Assembly (NCBI GenBank): GCA_963845695.1
Contig: CAWJTQ010000003.1
Location: 124,001-188,000, forward strand
Reading direction: 5' to 3'
Length of the DNA: 64,000 nt
Origin: CAWJTV01 sp963845695
GTDB taxonomy: Bacteria; Planctomycetota; Planctomycetia; Isosphaerales; Isosphaeraceae
This document shows positions 9,777 to 19,368 of this stretch, piece by piece. How positions within the stretch are numbered: the stretch's first letter is position 1; each line of letters starts with the position of its first letter. The translations under genes and the position numbers were made by a program. Under the pieces are notes generated by a model that was not told the DNA's origin, did no database searches, and was given only the letters and a program-made list of their open reading frames with translations.

Positions 9777-11897
9777 ATGAGACGAACCACGAGCATCGCG
9801 ATCGTTCTGACAGCGGCTTGGACGGCTTGGGCCACACCGACATCGAGGGCCCAAACGCCCGCCGAGTTCGCGCAGACGGCCGCGTTCGCGGCCGCCCATC
9901 AGAACAAGGACGGGGGATTCACCGCCAAGGCGGGTGGGCCCTCGAGCTTGAGCTCGACCAATGCAGGGCTGAGGGTCCTCCGACACGTGGGGGGCTCGGT
10001 GCCAGACATCCTGGCCTGCGTCCGGTATGTGAACTCGTGCCGTACTGCCGACGGCGGGTTTTCCTCCACGCCCGGCGGCAAGTCCGAATCCTTCACAACA
10101 GCCGTCGGCCTGCTAGCCGCTTCCGAACTGAAGATCACCGACCCCAGGATGATCCGAGGGGCAGTCGCCTATCTGAGCCAGCACGCACGGGCTTTTGAGG
10201 AGGTCAGGATGGCGGCGGCCGGCTTGGAGGCCATCGGCGTCGCCTCGCCCGATATCCCCAGGTGGTTCACGCAGATCCAGGACATGCGGAATCCGGATGG
10301 GACATTCGGGGCGGGACCGAATCAATCATTCCTCACCGGCGGGGCGACCGCGGCGATCCTCCGCTTCGGCATGCCGCTCGACCGGCGCGGCGCCATCGTC
10401 GCGGCGATCAAGGCCGGACAGCGGCCCGAGGGCGGCTGGTCCAAGGATGCCAGCCTCCCGGACCTGTCGAGCAGCTATCGGGTCATGAGAGCAATGTTCA
10501 TGCTCCACGAGAAGCCGGATATCGACCGGCTCATGGCACTCGTAGCGAGCTGCCGAAAACCGGATGGCAGTTACTCCAACACGCCGGACGGCACCGGCGA
10601 CCTCGGTGGCACTTACCTGGGCACGATCCTCATCTACTGGTCTCGACAGCTCCTCGGCCTGCCCGCGGTCGTCGAGACGGCCGGTTTTACCCCCCTGGTC
10701 AATGGCGACCTGGCCGGCTGGGAAGGGGACACCCAGCTCTGGTCGGCTAAGGACGGCGTACTCGTCGGCCGATCTTCGGGACTGGATCACAACGAGTTCC
10801 TGGCTACCACCCGCTCCTACGGAGACTTCATCCTCTCGGTCAACTTCCGGATGCGCGACGGCCAGGGGAACAGCGGCATCCAGTTCCGGAGCGTCCGGGT
10901 CCCGCCGCACGAGATGAAGGGCTATCAAGCCGACCTCGGCGAGGGCTACTGGGGCACTCTCTACGACGAATCACGCCGGAACATGGTCCTGGTCTACCCC
11001 AGGTCCGATGCGATTCGGGCGCTCCATCGTTCCGACTGGAACCGATACAACATTCGCGCCATGGGAGACCGGATCACCCTGACGCTCAACGGCCAGGACT
11101 CGGTTCGGGGTTACCAGGAAACCGACTCCGGGATCGACCGATCCGGGCTGCTGGCCGTGCAGATCCATCAAGGTGGCCCGATGGAGATCCAGTTCCGGGA
11201 CTTGATGATCCAGCCGCTCCCCAGTCCCACGGCCGAGAATCCCATGCAACCTGGATTTCACCTCCGGACCGTCAAGACCGACCAGGGGGATCGGAAACAC
11301 ACCGTCTACGTGCCCGAAGGCTACGATGGCTCGAAGGCCTTTCCGGTAATCCTTTTCCTCCACGGTGCGGGAGAGCGCGGCGACGACGGGATCACGCCGG
11401 CTCAGGTCGGGCTGGGCCCGGCGATCTTCAATCGTTCGGGCGGGATTCCGGCGATCGTCGTCTTCCCGCAGGCGCGGCGCACCTGGTCAGCCGGCTCGCC
11501 GGACAGCAACGCGGCTCTCAAAGCCCTCGACGATGTCCTGGGCGCCTACAAGACCGAATCGAACCGCGTGATCCTGACCGGACTGTCGATGGGCGGGCAC
11601 GGGAGCTGGGACCTCGCCACCGCGCACCCCGACCGGTTCGCCGCCGTGGTCCCGATCTGCGGGCCCGGTGAACCCGAGGCGGTTGACCGCCTCAAGGCGC
11701 TGCCGATCTGGACGTTCTGCGGCGACGCCGACCGCGATGAGACCGTGCTCAACCTTCGCACGATGGTTGAAGCCCTCCGGCACGAGGGCGCCTCGGCTCG
11801 CCTTACTGAGTACCGCGGTGTCGGACATAATAGCTGGGACCGCGCCTACAATAATCCCGAAGTGATCGATTGGATGCTCGCCCAGCGGCGACCCTGA
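9777..11897 (+). CDS. Secreted three-domain protein: prenyltransferase-like repeats, DUF1080, alpha/beta hydrolase
   Basis: A 706-residue exported protein. Residues 1-24 form a signal peptide ending TSRA. Residues about 30-300 are alpha/alpha-toroid repeats of the prenyltransferase/squalene-cyclase type (NKDGGFTAK, TADGGFSSTPGG, NPDGTFG, KPDGSYSNTPDG). Residues about 315-500 are a DUF1080/3-keto-disaccharide hydrolase jelly roll (NGDLAGWEGDTQLWSAKDGVLVGR, GNSGIQFRS). Residues about 510-700 are an alpha/beta hydrolase with FLHGAGERGDDG, nucleophile elbow GLSMGG (Ser about 604), acid in CGDADRDE and base in VGHNSWD. All catalytic residues expected of the last domain are present. The start at 9777 is preceded by GAGGAGAAG. 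The role is probably breakdown of an extracellular sugar ester or glycoconjugate; the substrate is unknown. Confidence 0.85.
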   Translation: MRRTTSIAIVLTAAWTAWATPTSRAQTPAEFAQTAAFAAAHQNKDGGFTAKAGGPSSLSSTNAGLRVLRHVGGSVPDILACVRYVNSCRTADGGFSSTPGGKSESFTTAVGLLAASELKITDPRMIRGAVAYLSQHARAFEEVRMAAAGLEAIGVASPDIPRWFTQIQDMRNPDGTFGAGPNQSFLTGGATAAILRFGMPLDRRGAIVAAIKAGQRPEGGWSKDASLPDLSSSYRVMRAMFMLHEKPDIDRLMALVASCRKPDGSYSNTPDGTGDLGGTYLGTILIYWSRQLLGLPAVVETAGFTPLVNGDLAGWEGDTQLWSAKDGVLVGRSSGLDHNEFLATTRSYGDFILSVNFRMRDGQGNSGIQFRSVRVPPHEMKGYQADLGEGYWGTLYDESRRNMVLVYPRSDAIRALHRSDWNRYNIRAMGDRITLTLNGQDSVRGYQETDSGIDRSGLLAVQIHQGGPMEIQFRDLMIQPLPSPTAENPMQPGFHLRTVKTDQGDRKHTVYVPEGYDGSKAFPVILFLHGAGERGDDGITPAQVGLGPAIFNRSGGIPAIVVFPQARRTWSAGSPDSNAALKALDDVLGAYKTESNRVILTGLSMGGHGSWDLATAHPDRFAAVVPICGPGEPEAVDRLKALPIWTFCGDADRDETVLNLRTMVEALRHEGASARLTEYRGVGHNSWDRAYNNPEVIDWMLAQRRP

Positions 11898-11940
11898 TCC
11901 GTCGATTAGTCGGTGGTCCGTTTCCAGAGGAGAGGCAACG

Positions 11941-13104
11941 ATGTATCGGCAAACGGAGCTGCGCGGGCGAGGCATCTTGGCTCGGGCCATGACCCTCGCC
12001 CTGACCGTCGCGATCATCCAACCGGCAATGGTCGGGACGGTCGCACAGGGTCAAGAATTCGGCGCCTTCCAGGGAGCTGCCACGGCGATTCGGGACAAGG
12101 CCGGACTGTTCGGCGCCGACGCGATCGCCGAGGCCCAGAGGAAACTGTATGAGATCGAGCGTACCACCGGCGCGGCCACCATCATCGAGACGATCGACAC
12201 CCTCAAGAGTGAACCGGCCGACAAAGTGGCGATCCGGGAGGCCGAACGTTCAGGGATCCACGGAGTCTTCATCCTGATCGCCCAGAAGGAGCGTAAACTG
12301 GAGGTACTGGCCTCCCGTCATTTTCGCCAGGTCTTGACGGATGACCATCGGCTCGCCATTCGCAAGGCCTTCTTCGAGGGATTCCAGCACAAGGACTTCA
12401 ATGAGGGACTGAGGCTTGGCGTGGCGGTGATCGGAAAGTCATTGCCGGCTGCCCCTCGTGCGGAGGCCCTGGCCTGGTCGGGCAGGACGGCAGGACCCTC
12501 GGCCAGGTCGAAGGCCGATTCACCCCTGGTCGTCCGCAATCAGACCCGACTGACCCTTGCCGGCGCACAGGCGATCCTGGCTGCCGCCGAAGCGAAGGCC
12601 CGAGAGCTGGGCCTGAACGTCAACATCGCGGTCGTCGATGACGGCGGCCACTTGCTCGCGTTCGAGAGGATGGACCATGCGCGACCAGCCAGCATCTACA
12701 CAGCCCTGTCGAAGGCCATGACCGCCGCCACGCTCCGTCAACCGAGCGGGCCGATCCCACCGGGAACGGAGCATCCGGATCCGCTGCTGAACCTGGCCCT
12801 TGAGAACGCGGCTTCGGCCAGCGGTGGTAAGCTCACGACCCTCCGCGGTGGCTTCCCGATTACGGTCAACGGCCAGGTCATCGGCGGCGTCGGTGTCGGC
12901 GGCGGTTCGGGTGAGCAGGATAGCCAGGTCGCCCGGGCCAGTCTCCTGGCGATCGCCAATCGACCTCTATCGGATCAGGCGGCTCCCCTTCTTCCCACAG
13001 GGCCAACGGCTGGCGATCGCGCGAAACCCGCGTCCACACAGAACGCGACCACCAAGCCGGAGGGTAACCAGGTCCCGGACGGTCTGCCCAGTAAGCCGCA
13101 GTAA
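11941..13104 (+). CDS. Secreted TPM domain fused to GlcG/HbpS-like domain
   Basis: A 387-residue protein starting 43 bases after the previous stop, with GAGGAGAGG before its ATG, so probably in one operon with it. Residues 1-39 are a long signal peptide. Residues about 45-165 match the TPM domain (DAIAEAQRKLYEIERTTGAATIIETID, then GVFILIAQKERKLEVLASR), found in thylakoid/periplasmic phosphatase-like proteins. Residues about 195-345 match the GlcG/HbpS family (LTLAGAQAILAAAEAKARELGLNVNIAVVDDGGHLLAFERMDHARPAS, then GGFPITVNGQVIGGVGVGGG), whose members bind haem or small ligands. The tail is low-complexity Pro/Thr/Lys. A secreted ligand-binding or redox role is an inference; no enzyme activity can be assigned. 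Confidence 0.8.
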   Translation: MYRQTELRGRGILARAMTLALTVAIIQPAMVGTVAQGQEFGAFQGAATAIRDKAGLFGADAIAEAQRKLYEIERTTGAATIIETIDTLKSEPADKVAIREAERSGIHGVFILIAQKERKLEVLASRHFRQVLTDDHRLAIRKAFFEGFQHKDFNEGLRLGVAVIGKSLPAAPRAEALAWSGRTAGPSARSKADSPLVVRNQTRLTLAGAQAILAAAEAKARELGLNVNIAVVDDGGHLLAFERMDHARPASIYTALSKAMTAATLRQPSGPIPPGTEHPDPLLNLALENAASASGGKLTTLRGGFPITVNGQVIGGVGVGGGSGEQDSQVARASLLAIANRPLSDQAAPLLPTGPTAGDRAKPASTQNATTKPEGNQVPDGLPSKPQ

Positions 13105-13300
13105 CACCAGCCGGTCTGGGTGAATTGCTGGAAGAAGCCTGTGAAGTCGTGTCCTGAATCCGCGATAATGGCACAAGCATCTCCCGAGATGCTGACGCCC
13201 ACCTTCGACCTGCGGCGGCAGGTCAGGCATCGCGTCCCCCCTGCTCCCACGACGGGGTTGGCATTGTGCTGCCCCTGGGTTTGGAACGTTGTCGAAAGAC

Positions 13301-13861
13301 ATGGCGGGGATCGTTGTGGCTAACCCTCCGCGACTCGGTCCAGGCGAAAAATGCTTCGCCCGTCGGTCGCTCACGGCTTGGCCCGGGGAACGACACCCGT
13401 CAGCGAAGGAGCCCAAGCGCTTGAGCCATTCCGCATCTCGACATCGTGTTCTGGTCGTGGACGACAACGTCAACGCGGCTGTCAGCCTGGGCATGTTATT
13501 GAAGCTCGCAGGCCAGGAGGTGCGCGTCGCCTACGACGGGCCGGCCGCTCTTCGACAGGCCGTCGATTTCCGTCCGGATCTGGTCTTACTCGACATCGGT
13601 ATGCCGGGGATGGACGGGTACGAAGTCTGCCGGCGACTCCGACGTGAGTCGGGCCTAGAAAAGACGATGCTCGTCGCACTGACCGGCTGGGGCCAGGACG
13701 AGGATCGGCGCCGCTCGCACAATGCCGGCTTCGATCACCACATCGTCAAACCCGTAGAACCCAGCGCGTTGCAACGGCTACTCGACGACTTGCCGGTCAC
13801 TCCCGCCCTCGGCGAGGGACCGTCTGGAGAAACTGGATTCACTCCGAGTGAAGCGTCCTGA
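13301..13861 (+). CDS. Stand-alone response regulator receiver protein
   Basis: Residues 48-165 form a complete CheY-like receiver domain: acid pair DD at 54-55, phosphorylated Asp98 in LLDIGMPGMDGYE, Thr128 in ALTGWG and Lys150 in IVKPVEP. There is no output domain; about 45 unstructured residues precede it and 25 follow. The sequence is closest in style to receivers at the end of hybrid sensor kinases, so it may have become separated from one. The first ATG in frame is 13301 (TTG at 13289 is possible); a start closer to LSHSASRHRVLV cannot be excluded. No histidine kinase lies next to it. Confidence 0.75.
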   Translation: MAGIVVANPPRLGPGEKCFARRSLTAWPGERHPSAKEPKRLSHSASRHRVLVVDDNVNAAVSLGMLLKLAGQEVRVAYDGPAALRQAVDFRPDLVLLDIGMPGMDGYEVCRRLRRESGLEKTMLVALTGWGQDEDRRRSHNAGFDHHIVKPVEPSALQRLLDDLPVTPALGEGPSGETGFTPSEAS

Positions 13862-13931
13862 TGTACCGGACGTCTCCACGACCGTCCGTGGAAACCTCCT
13901 TCTGAACTGACTGACACCGAGAGGAGTCTCG

Positions 13932-16900
13932 ATGGGGCGTGCAGTCCATCACTTCAACATGGTCCTGGCACTCGTGGTCGGACTCCAAGGGTCGATGGCC
14001 GGATCGACCGCCTCAGCACAAGACCGATCGGCGCCGAACGTGGTAATTCCCCATGGCCAGGACCGCGCCCCGAACGCCCCGCGCTCTCCGGCCGATGCGA
14101 TCCGCGCGATGACCGTCCCTCACGGGTTCCGCGTCGAGTTGGTCGCCGCCGAGCCTGACATCGTCAACCCCGTGGCCATGACGTTCGACGAACGCGGCCG
14201 GATCTGGATCACCGAAAGCCTCGAGTACCCCAGACGTCAACCGGGGCCCGGACGTGACCGGGTCAAGGTCCTCGAAGACAGCGACGGCGACGGCAAGGCT
14301 GACCGGTTCACGGTCTTCGCCGAGGGTTTGAACATCCCCTCGGGGATTGCCGTCGGCCATGGCGGTGTGTGGGTCGCCAATGCGCCGGACATCCTTTTTC
14401 TCCAGGACCGCGACGGCGACGGCAAGGCCGACTCCCGTGAAGTCGTCGCAACCGGCTTCGGCCGGTCAGATACCCACGAGCTGCCCAATTCGCTGACCTG
14501 GGGACCCGATGGCTGGCTCTACGGCTGGAACGGCGTGTTCAATCCCAGCAAGGTCGCCTCGAAGAACGGCAAGACCTACGACTTCACCTGCGCGATCTTT
14601 CGCATTCATCCCAAGACCCGGGTTTTCGAGGTCTGGTGCGAAGGGACTAGTAATCCCTGGGGTATTGCGATCGACCCGGAGGGCTCGTTTTTCGCCAGCG
14701 CCTGCGTGATCGATCACCTCTGGCACCTCGTCGAGACGGGGTACTACATCCGCCAGGGAGGGCCGTATCCTCCTTACACCTGGCCGATCGAGTCGATCGT
14801 CGACCATACCCACCAGAAGGCTGCCTATTGTGGCATCCACTATTTTGACAGCCCGGCCTATCCCCCGGAGTATCGCGGCCGGCTCTACATGGGCAACATC
14901 CACGGCAACTGCGTCAACGTGGATGTCCTCGAACGCAAGGGCTCGACCTATAACTCCGAGCCCGCGCCCGATTTCCTGAAGGCCAACGATTCGTGGTTCA
15001 TGCCGGTTTCCCAGAAGACGGGTCCGGACGGCTGCCTCTACATCCTCGACTGGTACGATCAGTATCACTGCTACCAGGACGCCAATCGCGACCCGGGCGG
15101 CATCGACCGTCTCAAGGGACGCCTCTACCGCGTCCGTTACCTGGAAACGCCCCGACGCTTCGGCTTCGACCTCGCGAGGTCGAGCGACGACGAACTGATC
15201 GGTTTCTTGCGCGATCCTAATGTCTACGTGCGCGACATCGCTCAGCGACTCCTGACCGAGCGGGCCTCGAGCGCCATTCGCAGCAAACTCGAAGCGCTGG
15301 TCCTCGACGATGAGGCTCCCCGCAATTCCCAATTGCACGGCTTGTGGGCCTTGATCGGATCGGGAGCGCTGGATGTCAACTTTCATCTCAAGCTCTTATC
15401 CCACCACGACTCGACGGTCCAAGCGTGGGGCGTCCGGGCAGCGGGGAACCAGGGACGCGTCGACGAGGCGATCCGCGACGAATTGATGAAGCGCGCGCGA
15501 GACGGCGGTCCTGACGTCCGGCTCCAGGCGGCCATCGCCGCGCGGAAGATCCAGGGTGTTGAACCCGTTGCCGATCCTGCTCGATGCGCTCTTATCCTCC
15601 ACGGATCCCTTGATCGCCCAGATCGTCTGGCAGAACCTCCAGCCACTCCTGGAAAAACGACAAATCGATGTCGCTCGGCGTCTGGAGGAACGCCGTTGGC
15701 AGAACTTCGGTCTCAGCGCCATGGTACCCATCGCGCTCGAGCGGATCCTGGACAGTCCCGAAGCGGATCCAAGGATTGTTCGCGCTCTATTGGCCTCGAC
15801 GAATCGCAAGGAAAATGCTCATGAAGCGCTCGACATCCTGGCCGCGCGGTTTCGCCAACGGAGCATGCCGACGGCGATCATGAAGGTCTTGCAAACCGAG
15901 TTTGCCCACATCTTGAACACGATGGCCCCGAATACTACGGACACTCCACTCGCACTCAAATATCGAATCATATTAGTTTATTGTGGTGACCAGGCGAGTG
16001 TGAAACAGCTCTGGGAGATCGCCCGTACGAGCCGGAAGGGAGTCGAGCCCAAATCCCGGGGTGACTGGGAACAATTGAGGATGAGCGCTGTCGAGGCGAT
16101 TCTCTATCGAAGGATCCAGGGATCGACGCGTCTGCTGGTCGCGAGCCTTCTCGCTGAGACGGACGCGGAAAGCTCGCTCGCCTTTCGAGGCAAGGTCCTC
16201 GACGCGCTCGACGATCTCGACGAACCAGAGGTGGCAGCCGTCGTGCTCAAAGCGTACGATAACTTACCCCCTCCCTTGAAGCCACGCGCCGTCGAGCTCC
16301 TGACACGCCGTCCCGGTTGGACCAGAGCATTGCTCACCGCCGTCACCGAGAAGCGAATCCCCGCCGGAGCGTTGAATGTCACTCAGCTCAGGAACCTCCA
16401 GGACAGTAGAGATCCCGAGGTCTCCGCCCAGGTCAAGGCCATCTGGGGCACGATTCGGGAGCGCCGCAATCCACAGCGCGAGCGGGTCGTCGAGCAGATC
16501 CGCAGATCCCTCCGCCAGATGACCGGCGACCCTGCCGCCGGCCAGGCCGTCTTCGGCAAACTCTGCGCCCAGTGCCACAAAATCTACGGCGCGGGTCAGG
16601 ATGTCGGCCCCGACATCACATCGAACGGACGCAATGACTTCAACCAGCTTCTTTCGAACGTGTTCGATCCGAGCCTGGTCATCGGCCCGGGCTACCAGGC
16701 CACGACCCTCGCCACCAAGGATGGCCGCCTGCTCACGGGCCTGGTGGCCGAGGACGGCAAGGACCGCATCGTCTTGAAGCTCCAGGGCGGCAAGCTGGAG
16801 TCGATCCCGCGCGACCAGGTGAACCAGATGAAGACGGCTGACGTCTCGCTCATGCCCGAGGAGGTCGAGAAACAGCTCTCACCCCAGGAGATCGCCGATC

Positions 16901-16989
16901 TGTTCGCGTTCCTCTGCCTGGATCGCCCTCCGTCGGACCCTGCCGCGAAGCCCTTGCCGGGCTCGGGGCCGATCAAACATTGGCCCTAG
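13932..16989 (+). CDS. PVC-type membrane-bound dehydrogenase with HEAT repeats and cytochrome c domain (frameshifted)
   Basis: A roughly 1,018-residue exported protein split by one shift near 15560, between IAARKIQG and NPLPILLDALL. It begins with GAGGAGTCTCG then ATG and a signal peptide ending ASAQ. The N-terminal half is the beta-propeller glucose/sorbosone dehydrogenase-like domain (GFRVELVAAEPDIVNPVAM, DERGRIWITES), with two DSDGDGKAD/DRDGDGKAD calcium-loop motifs. Helical HEAT-like repeats follow, and the C-terminal part has a haem site CAQCH at 16564-16578, with further residues of the PVC-type cytochrome domain. Such proteins are numerous in planctomycetes and are thought to oxidise sugars outside the cytoplasmic membrane and pass electrons to the haem. 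Whether the shift is real or an assembly error is open. Confidence 0.8.
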
Positions 16990-17067
16990 TCAGGTGAACA
17001 TGGATTGCATCGATGAGACAAACGGAAAAACCGATGATAGATACTCCTCTTCATGATTGTTCAGAAA

Positions 17068-17870
17068 TCAGGATGGGGGTATCCCATAGGGAGTTGCGGA
17101 ATTCGGAAGATCCCTCCCGCACTTCGTCGATGCCGACCGATTAACCCAGGCCGAATGAAGGAAGCCCACTAGCCCGATCGCCTCGCCGGCGAGGAACAAC
17201 GGCCACGAGAACGGGTTCGGCATGCCGCCCGTTGCGATGTTCCTCCAATCCCAACTGAAGGATGCGGTCAGGAGAAATCCACCCAGAACGATCGCGGCCC
17301 AGTCTGATGGCGAGATCTGGAACGGCCGCCCCGATGCCTCCCGAACGATCACAGCCGAACCCGCCGCGACCATCGTCGCGGCGACGACCGCCGGGGCCAG
17401 CACTGGAGCAGACCAGGGAACGGGGATGAGGAACAAGATGTCCCACGTCCAGACCGACGCCGGCCAGCCGAGCAACGCCTTCAAGGAGACGTAGTAACCC
17501 AGATCCCAGACCCCAAAGGCGACCAGGAATGCCGAGAATCGTTGCAGAAACGTCCGGCCCGCCGACACGCCGACCCCCACAAGCATGACCAACGTCGCGG
17601 CCTCGCGCATCAACTCGATCCTCATCAACTGCGCGGCAACGGGATCGATACGAACCAGGCGATCGCGCCGGATCCATGGGAAGAGCTCATGCGCAAGAGG
17701 AGATCGGACTGACCGTAGGCCGGGCTCAGGATCGCGCGGAGGTCCACCACGACGACCGCTTCGACGAACCCGAAACCGATGCCGAAGAGCGTAAGTCCGG
17801 CCAAAAGCGAGCCCGGCCCGTACGGTATCACGGCGAGGCGATTCCCATTGTCTTGATGATGGTCATTCAT
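17068..17870 (-). CDS. Hypothetical multi-pass membrane protein (frameshifted)
   Basis: Two frames join near 17692 to give about 265 residues. The first holds MNDHHQDNGNRLAVIPYGPG and a hydrophobic stretch ending YGQSDLLLR. The second continues HELFPWIRRDRLVRIDPVAAQL and then RIELMREAATLVMLVGVGV. Five or six membrane segments follow, among them FGVWDLGYYVSLKALLGWP and SWPLFLAGEAIGLVGFL. The join is convincing because both halves read as natural protein exactly up to the shift. The start at 17870 overlaps the last eight bases of ispH, which suggests coupling to it. No family recognised. Confidence 0.6.
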
Positions 17871-18777
17871 GAGCGGGTTGAGGTCGGAAGTCGGAAATGG
17901 GGAATCTCGAATCCGCAGTCTCGAATCCGGAATTCAAGCCAATCCCGAGTAAGGCACGATGAACTTCATCAATGGTCTCGGGCAAGGTCGAAGTCCCCGC
18001 AGTCAGGCCAATCTTCGCGAACCCCTTGAACCACCCGGCATCCAGATCGTCAGCCGACTGGATGTGCAAGGCGGGTTTACCGCGCTCGCGACAGCGGGCA
18101 GCCAGTTCCCGTGTGTTGTTCGAATGATACCCGCCGACGACCACCACCGCCTCGACCTCATCAAGCAGCCGCTCCAGGGCATGCTGATGATCCTTGGTCG
18201 GCAGGCAGACAGTGTCCACGAACTTGATCTCGGCCTGGGGGTTCCGCGCCACGATGGCGGCGTGGATCTGTTCGACACGACGCTCCGTGGCCGTTGTTTG
18301 GCAGACGATCCCCAGTCGACTGTGCGGATAGACAGCCACCTCGCCTACCGACTCGATCACATCGTAATTCTCCAGGTCGCCGACGATTCCCTCGATTTCA
18401 ACGTGCCCCCTCCGACCGATCACCAGCACATGATATCCCAGGGCCTGGAGGTTCTGAGCGGCCTGGTGGGCGCGCATGACCAGCGGACACGTCGTGTCGA
18501 CCAGACGCTTGCTGGCGGCCTCCAACCGCTCTCGCTCACGGTTGCTGATCCCATGGGCGGTGATGAGGACAGCCGGCGTCTCCGCCAGCGACTCTCCCCG
18601 ATTCGCCTCACCTCGCATCGCGAACCCACGTGCCTCGAGCTGCGTCTGGACGAGTTCATTGTGAACAAGCTGGCCATGGATCGTCACTGTAGACGGTTCC
18701 TCAATTCCATCGATCACCCGCAGCGCATCGCGGACCCCGAAACAAAGCCCCATCACCTCGGCTCGAATCACTCGCAT
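17863..18777 (-). CDS. ispH: 4-hydroxy-3-methylbut-2-enyl diphosphate reductase (IspH/LytB)
   Basis: The last enzyme of the non-mevalonate isoprenoid pathway, reducing HMBPP to IPP and DMAPP with a 4Fe-4S cluster. The three cluster cysteines are visible: Cys12 in GLCFGV, Cys97 in DTTCPLV and Cys191 in DTVCLPTKDHQ. Active-site segments HGQLVHN and GRRGHVEIEG, plus SNNTREL and GLTAGTSTLPETI, are also in place. The third motif differs from the more common DTICDATQ-RQ form. Length is 304 against about 310 in E. coli. The final 20 residues (from NSGFETADSRF) are encoded by a low-complexity stretch resembling the tandem repeat at 2216-2787, so the natural end may be near GIGL. The ribosome site GGAGGTGTC precedes the ATG. 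Confidence 0.9.
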   Translation of the reverse strand: MRVIRAEVMGLCFGVRDALRVIDGIEEPSTVTIHGQLVHNELVQTQLEARGFAMRGEANRGESLAETPAVLITAHGISNRERERLEAASKRLVDTTCPLVMRAHQAAQNLQALGYHVLVIGRRGHVEIEGIVGDLENYDVIESVGEVAVYPHSRLGIVCQTTATERRVEQIHAAIVARNPQAEIKFVDTVCLPTKDHQHALERLLDEVEAVVVVGGYHSNNTRELAARCRERGKPALHIQSADDLDAGWFKGFAKIGLTAGTSTLPETIDEVHRALLGIGLNSGFETADSRFPISDFRPQPAHE

Positions 18778-18960
18778 GACACCTCCGGTCCCTTCCGAGG
18801 AGGTCCCCGCAATCCATCACGACAAGAACCGTGGGAACCTCTGGAGCCAACAATTACTTGGCACAACAAAGCTTATGGGTTGAGAAGGGCCGACGTCTGT
18901 TGTGGGCTAAACGTCTCGGTGCTTGGGGGCTTCCGGAAGCCGGAGACCTGTACTCCGTCG

Positions 18961-19368
18961 TCAAGCAGGCGACCATCCCTCGGCGAGATTGGGGTTGCTC
19001 GCCGGCGTGGGCTCGATCCTCGCGGCGTTCAGGGCGTCCTGGACTACGGTCTCCAGGACGTTGATATACTCCAGAAACCGTCGCCGTCCTCGATCGGTCA
19101 TCCGGCAGAGGGTTTGGGGACGATTGTGGTGGAAGCCCTTCCAGATCTCGACGAAGCCGGCCTCGTGGAGGACCTGAAGGTGCCGGCTAAGGTTGCCATC
19201 GGTGAGATGGCAGAGCTCTTTCAAGTCGGCGAACACAACGCCCCGTGGGTGGGTGACGAGAGATGTCATGATCCCGAGCCGGGCCTTCTCGTGGAAGACG
19301 CGGTCCAGGCCCTCATAGGCGAACCGGCCTGTCGGATCTACCGGCTTGGCTTCATTCGGCGTCATCAT
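18961..19368 (-). CDS. Winged-helix transcriptional regulator
   Basis: About 135 residues. The centre is a winged-helix DNA-binding domain of the ArsR/MarR-like type used for PF13601: FHEKARLGIMTSLVTHPRGVVFADLKELCHLTDGNLSRHLQVLHEAGFVEIWKGF, with the recognition helix at TDGNLSRHLQVL, and a wing with RPQTLCRMTDRGRRRFLEYI. It starts (19368 or 19365) inside the end of the upstream membrane gene, overlapping by about 17 bases, so the two are surely co-translated. Regulators of this kind often control the membrane protein they are paired with; that link is inferred from context. A palindrome upstream of the pair (20042-20058) is a candidate binding site. Confidence 0.8.
   Translation of the reverse strand: MMTPNEAKPVDPTGRFAYEGLDRVFHEKARLGIMTSLVTHPRGVVFADLKELCHLTDGNLSRHLQVLHEAGFVEIWKGFHHNRPQTLCRMTDRGRRRFLEYINVLETVVQDALNAARIEPTPASNPNLAEGWSPA

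Noticed and set aside
14466..15386. 306-residue leftward frame
   Set aside because: It is a shadow of the PVC dehydrogenase, with Asp/Val/Arg-biased composition.
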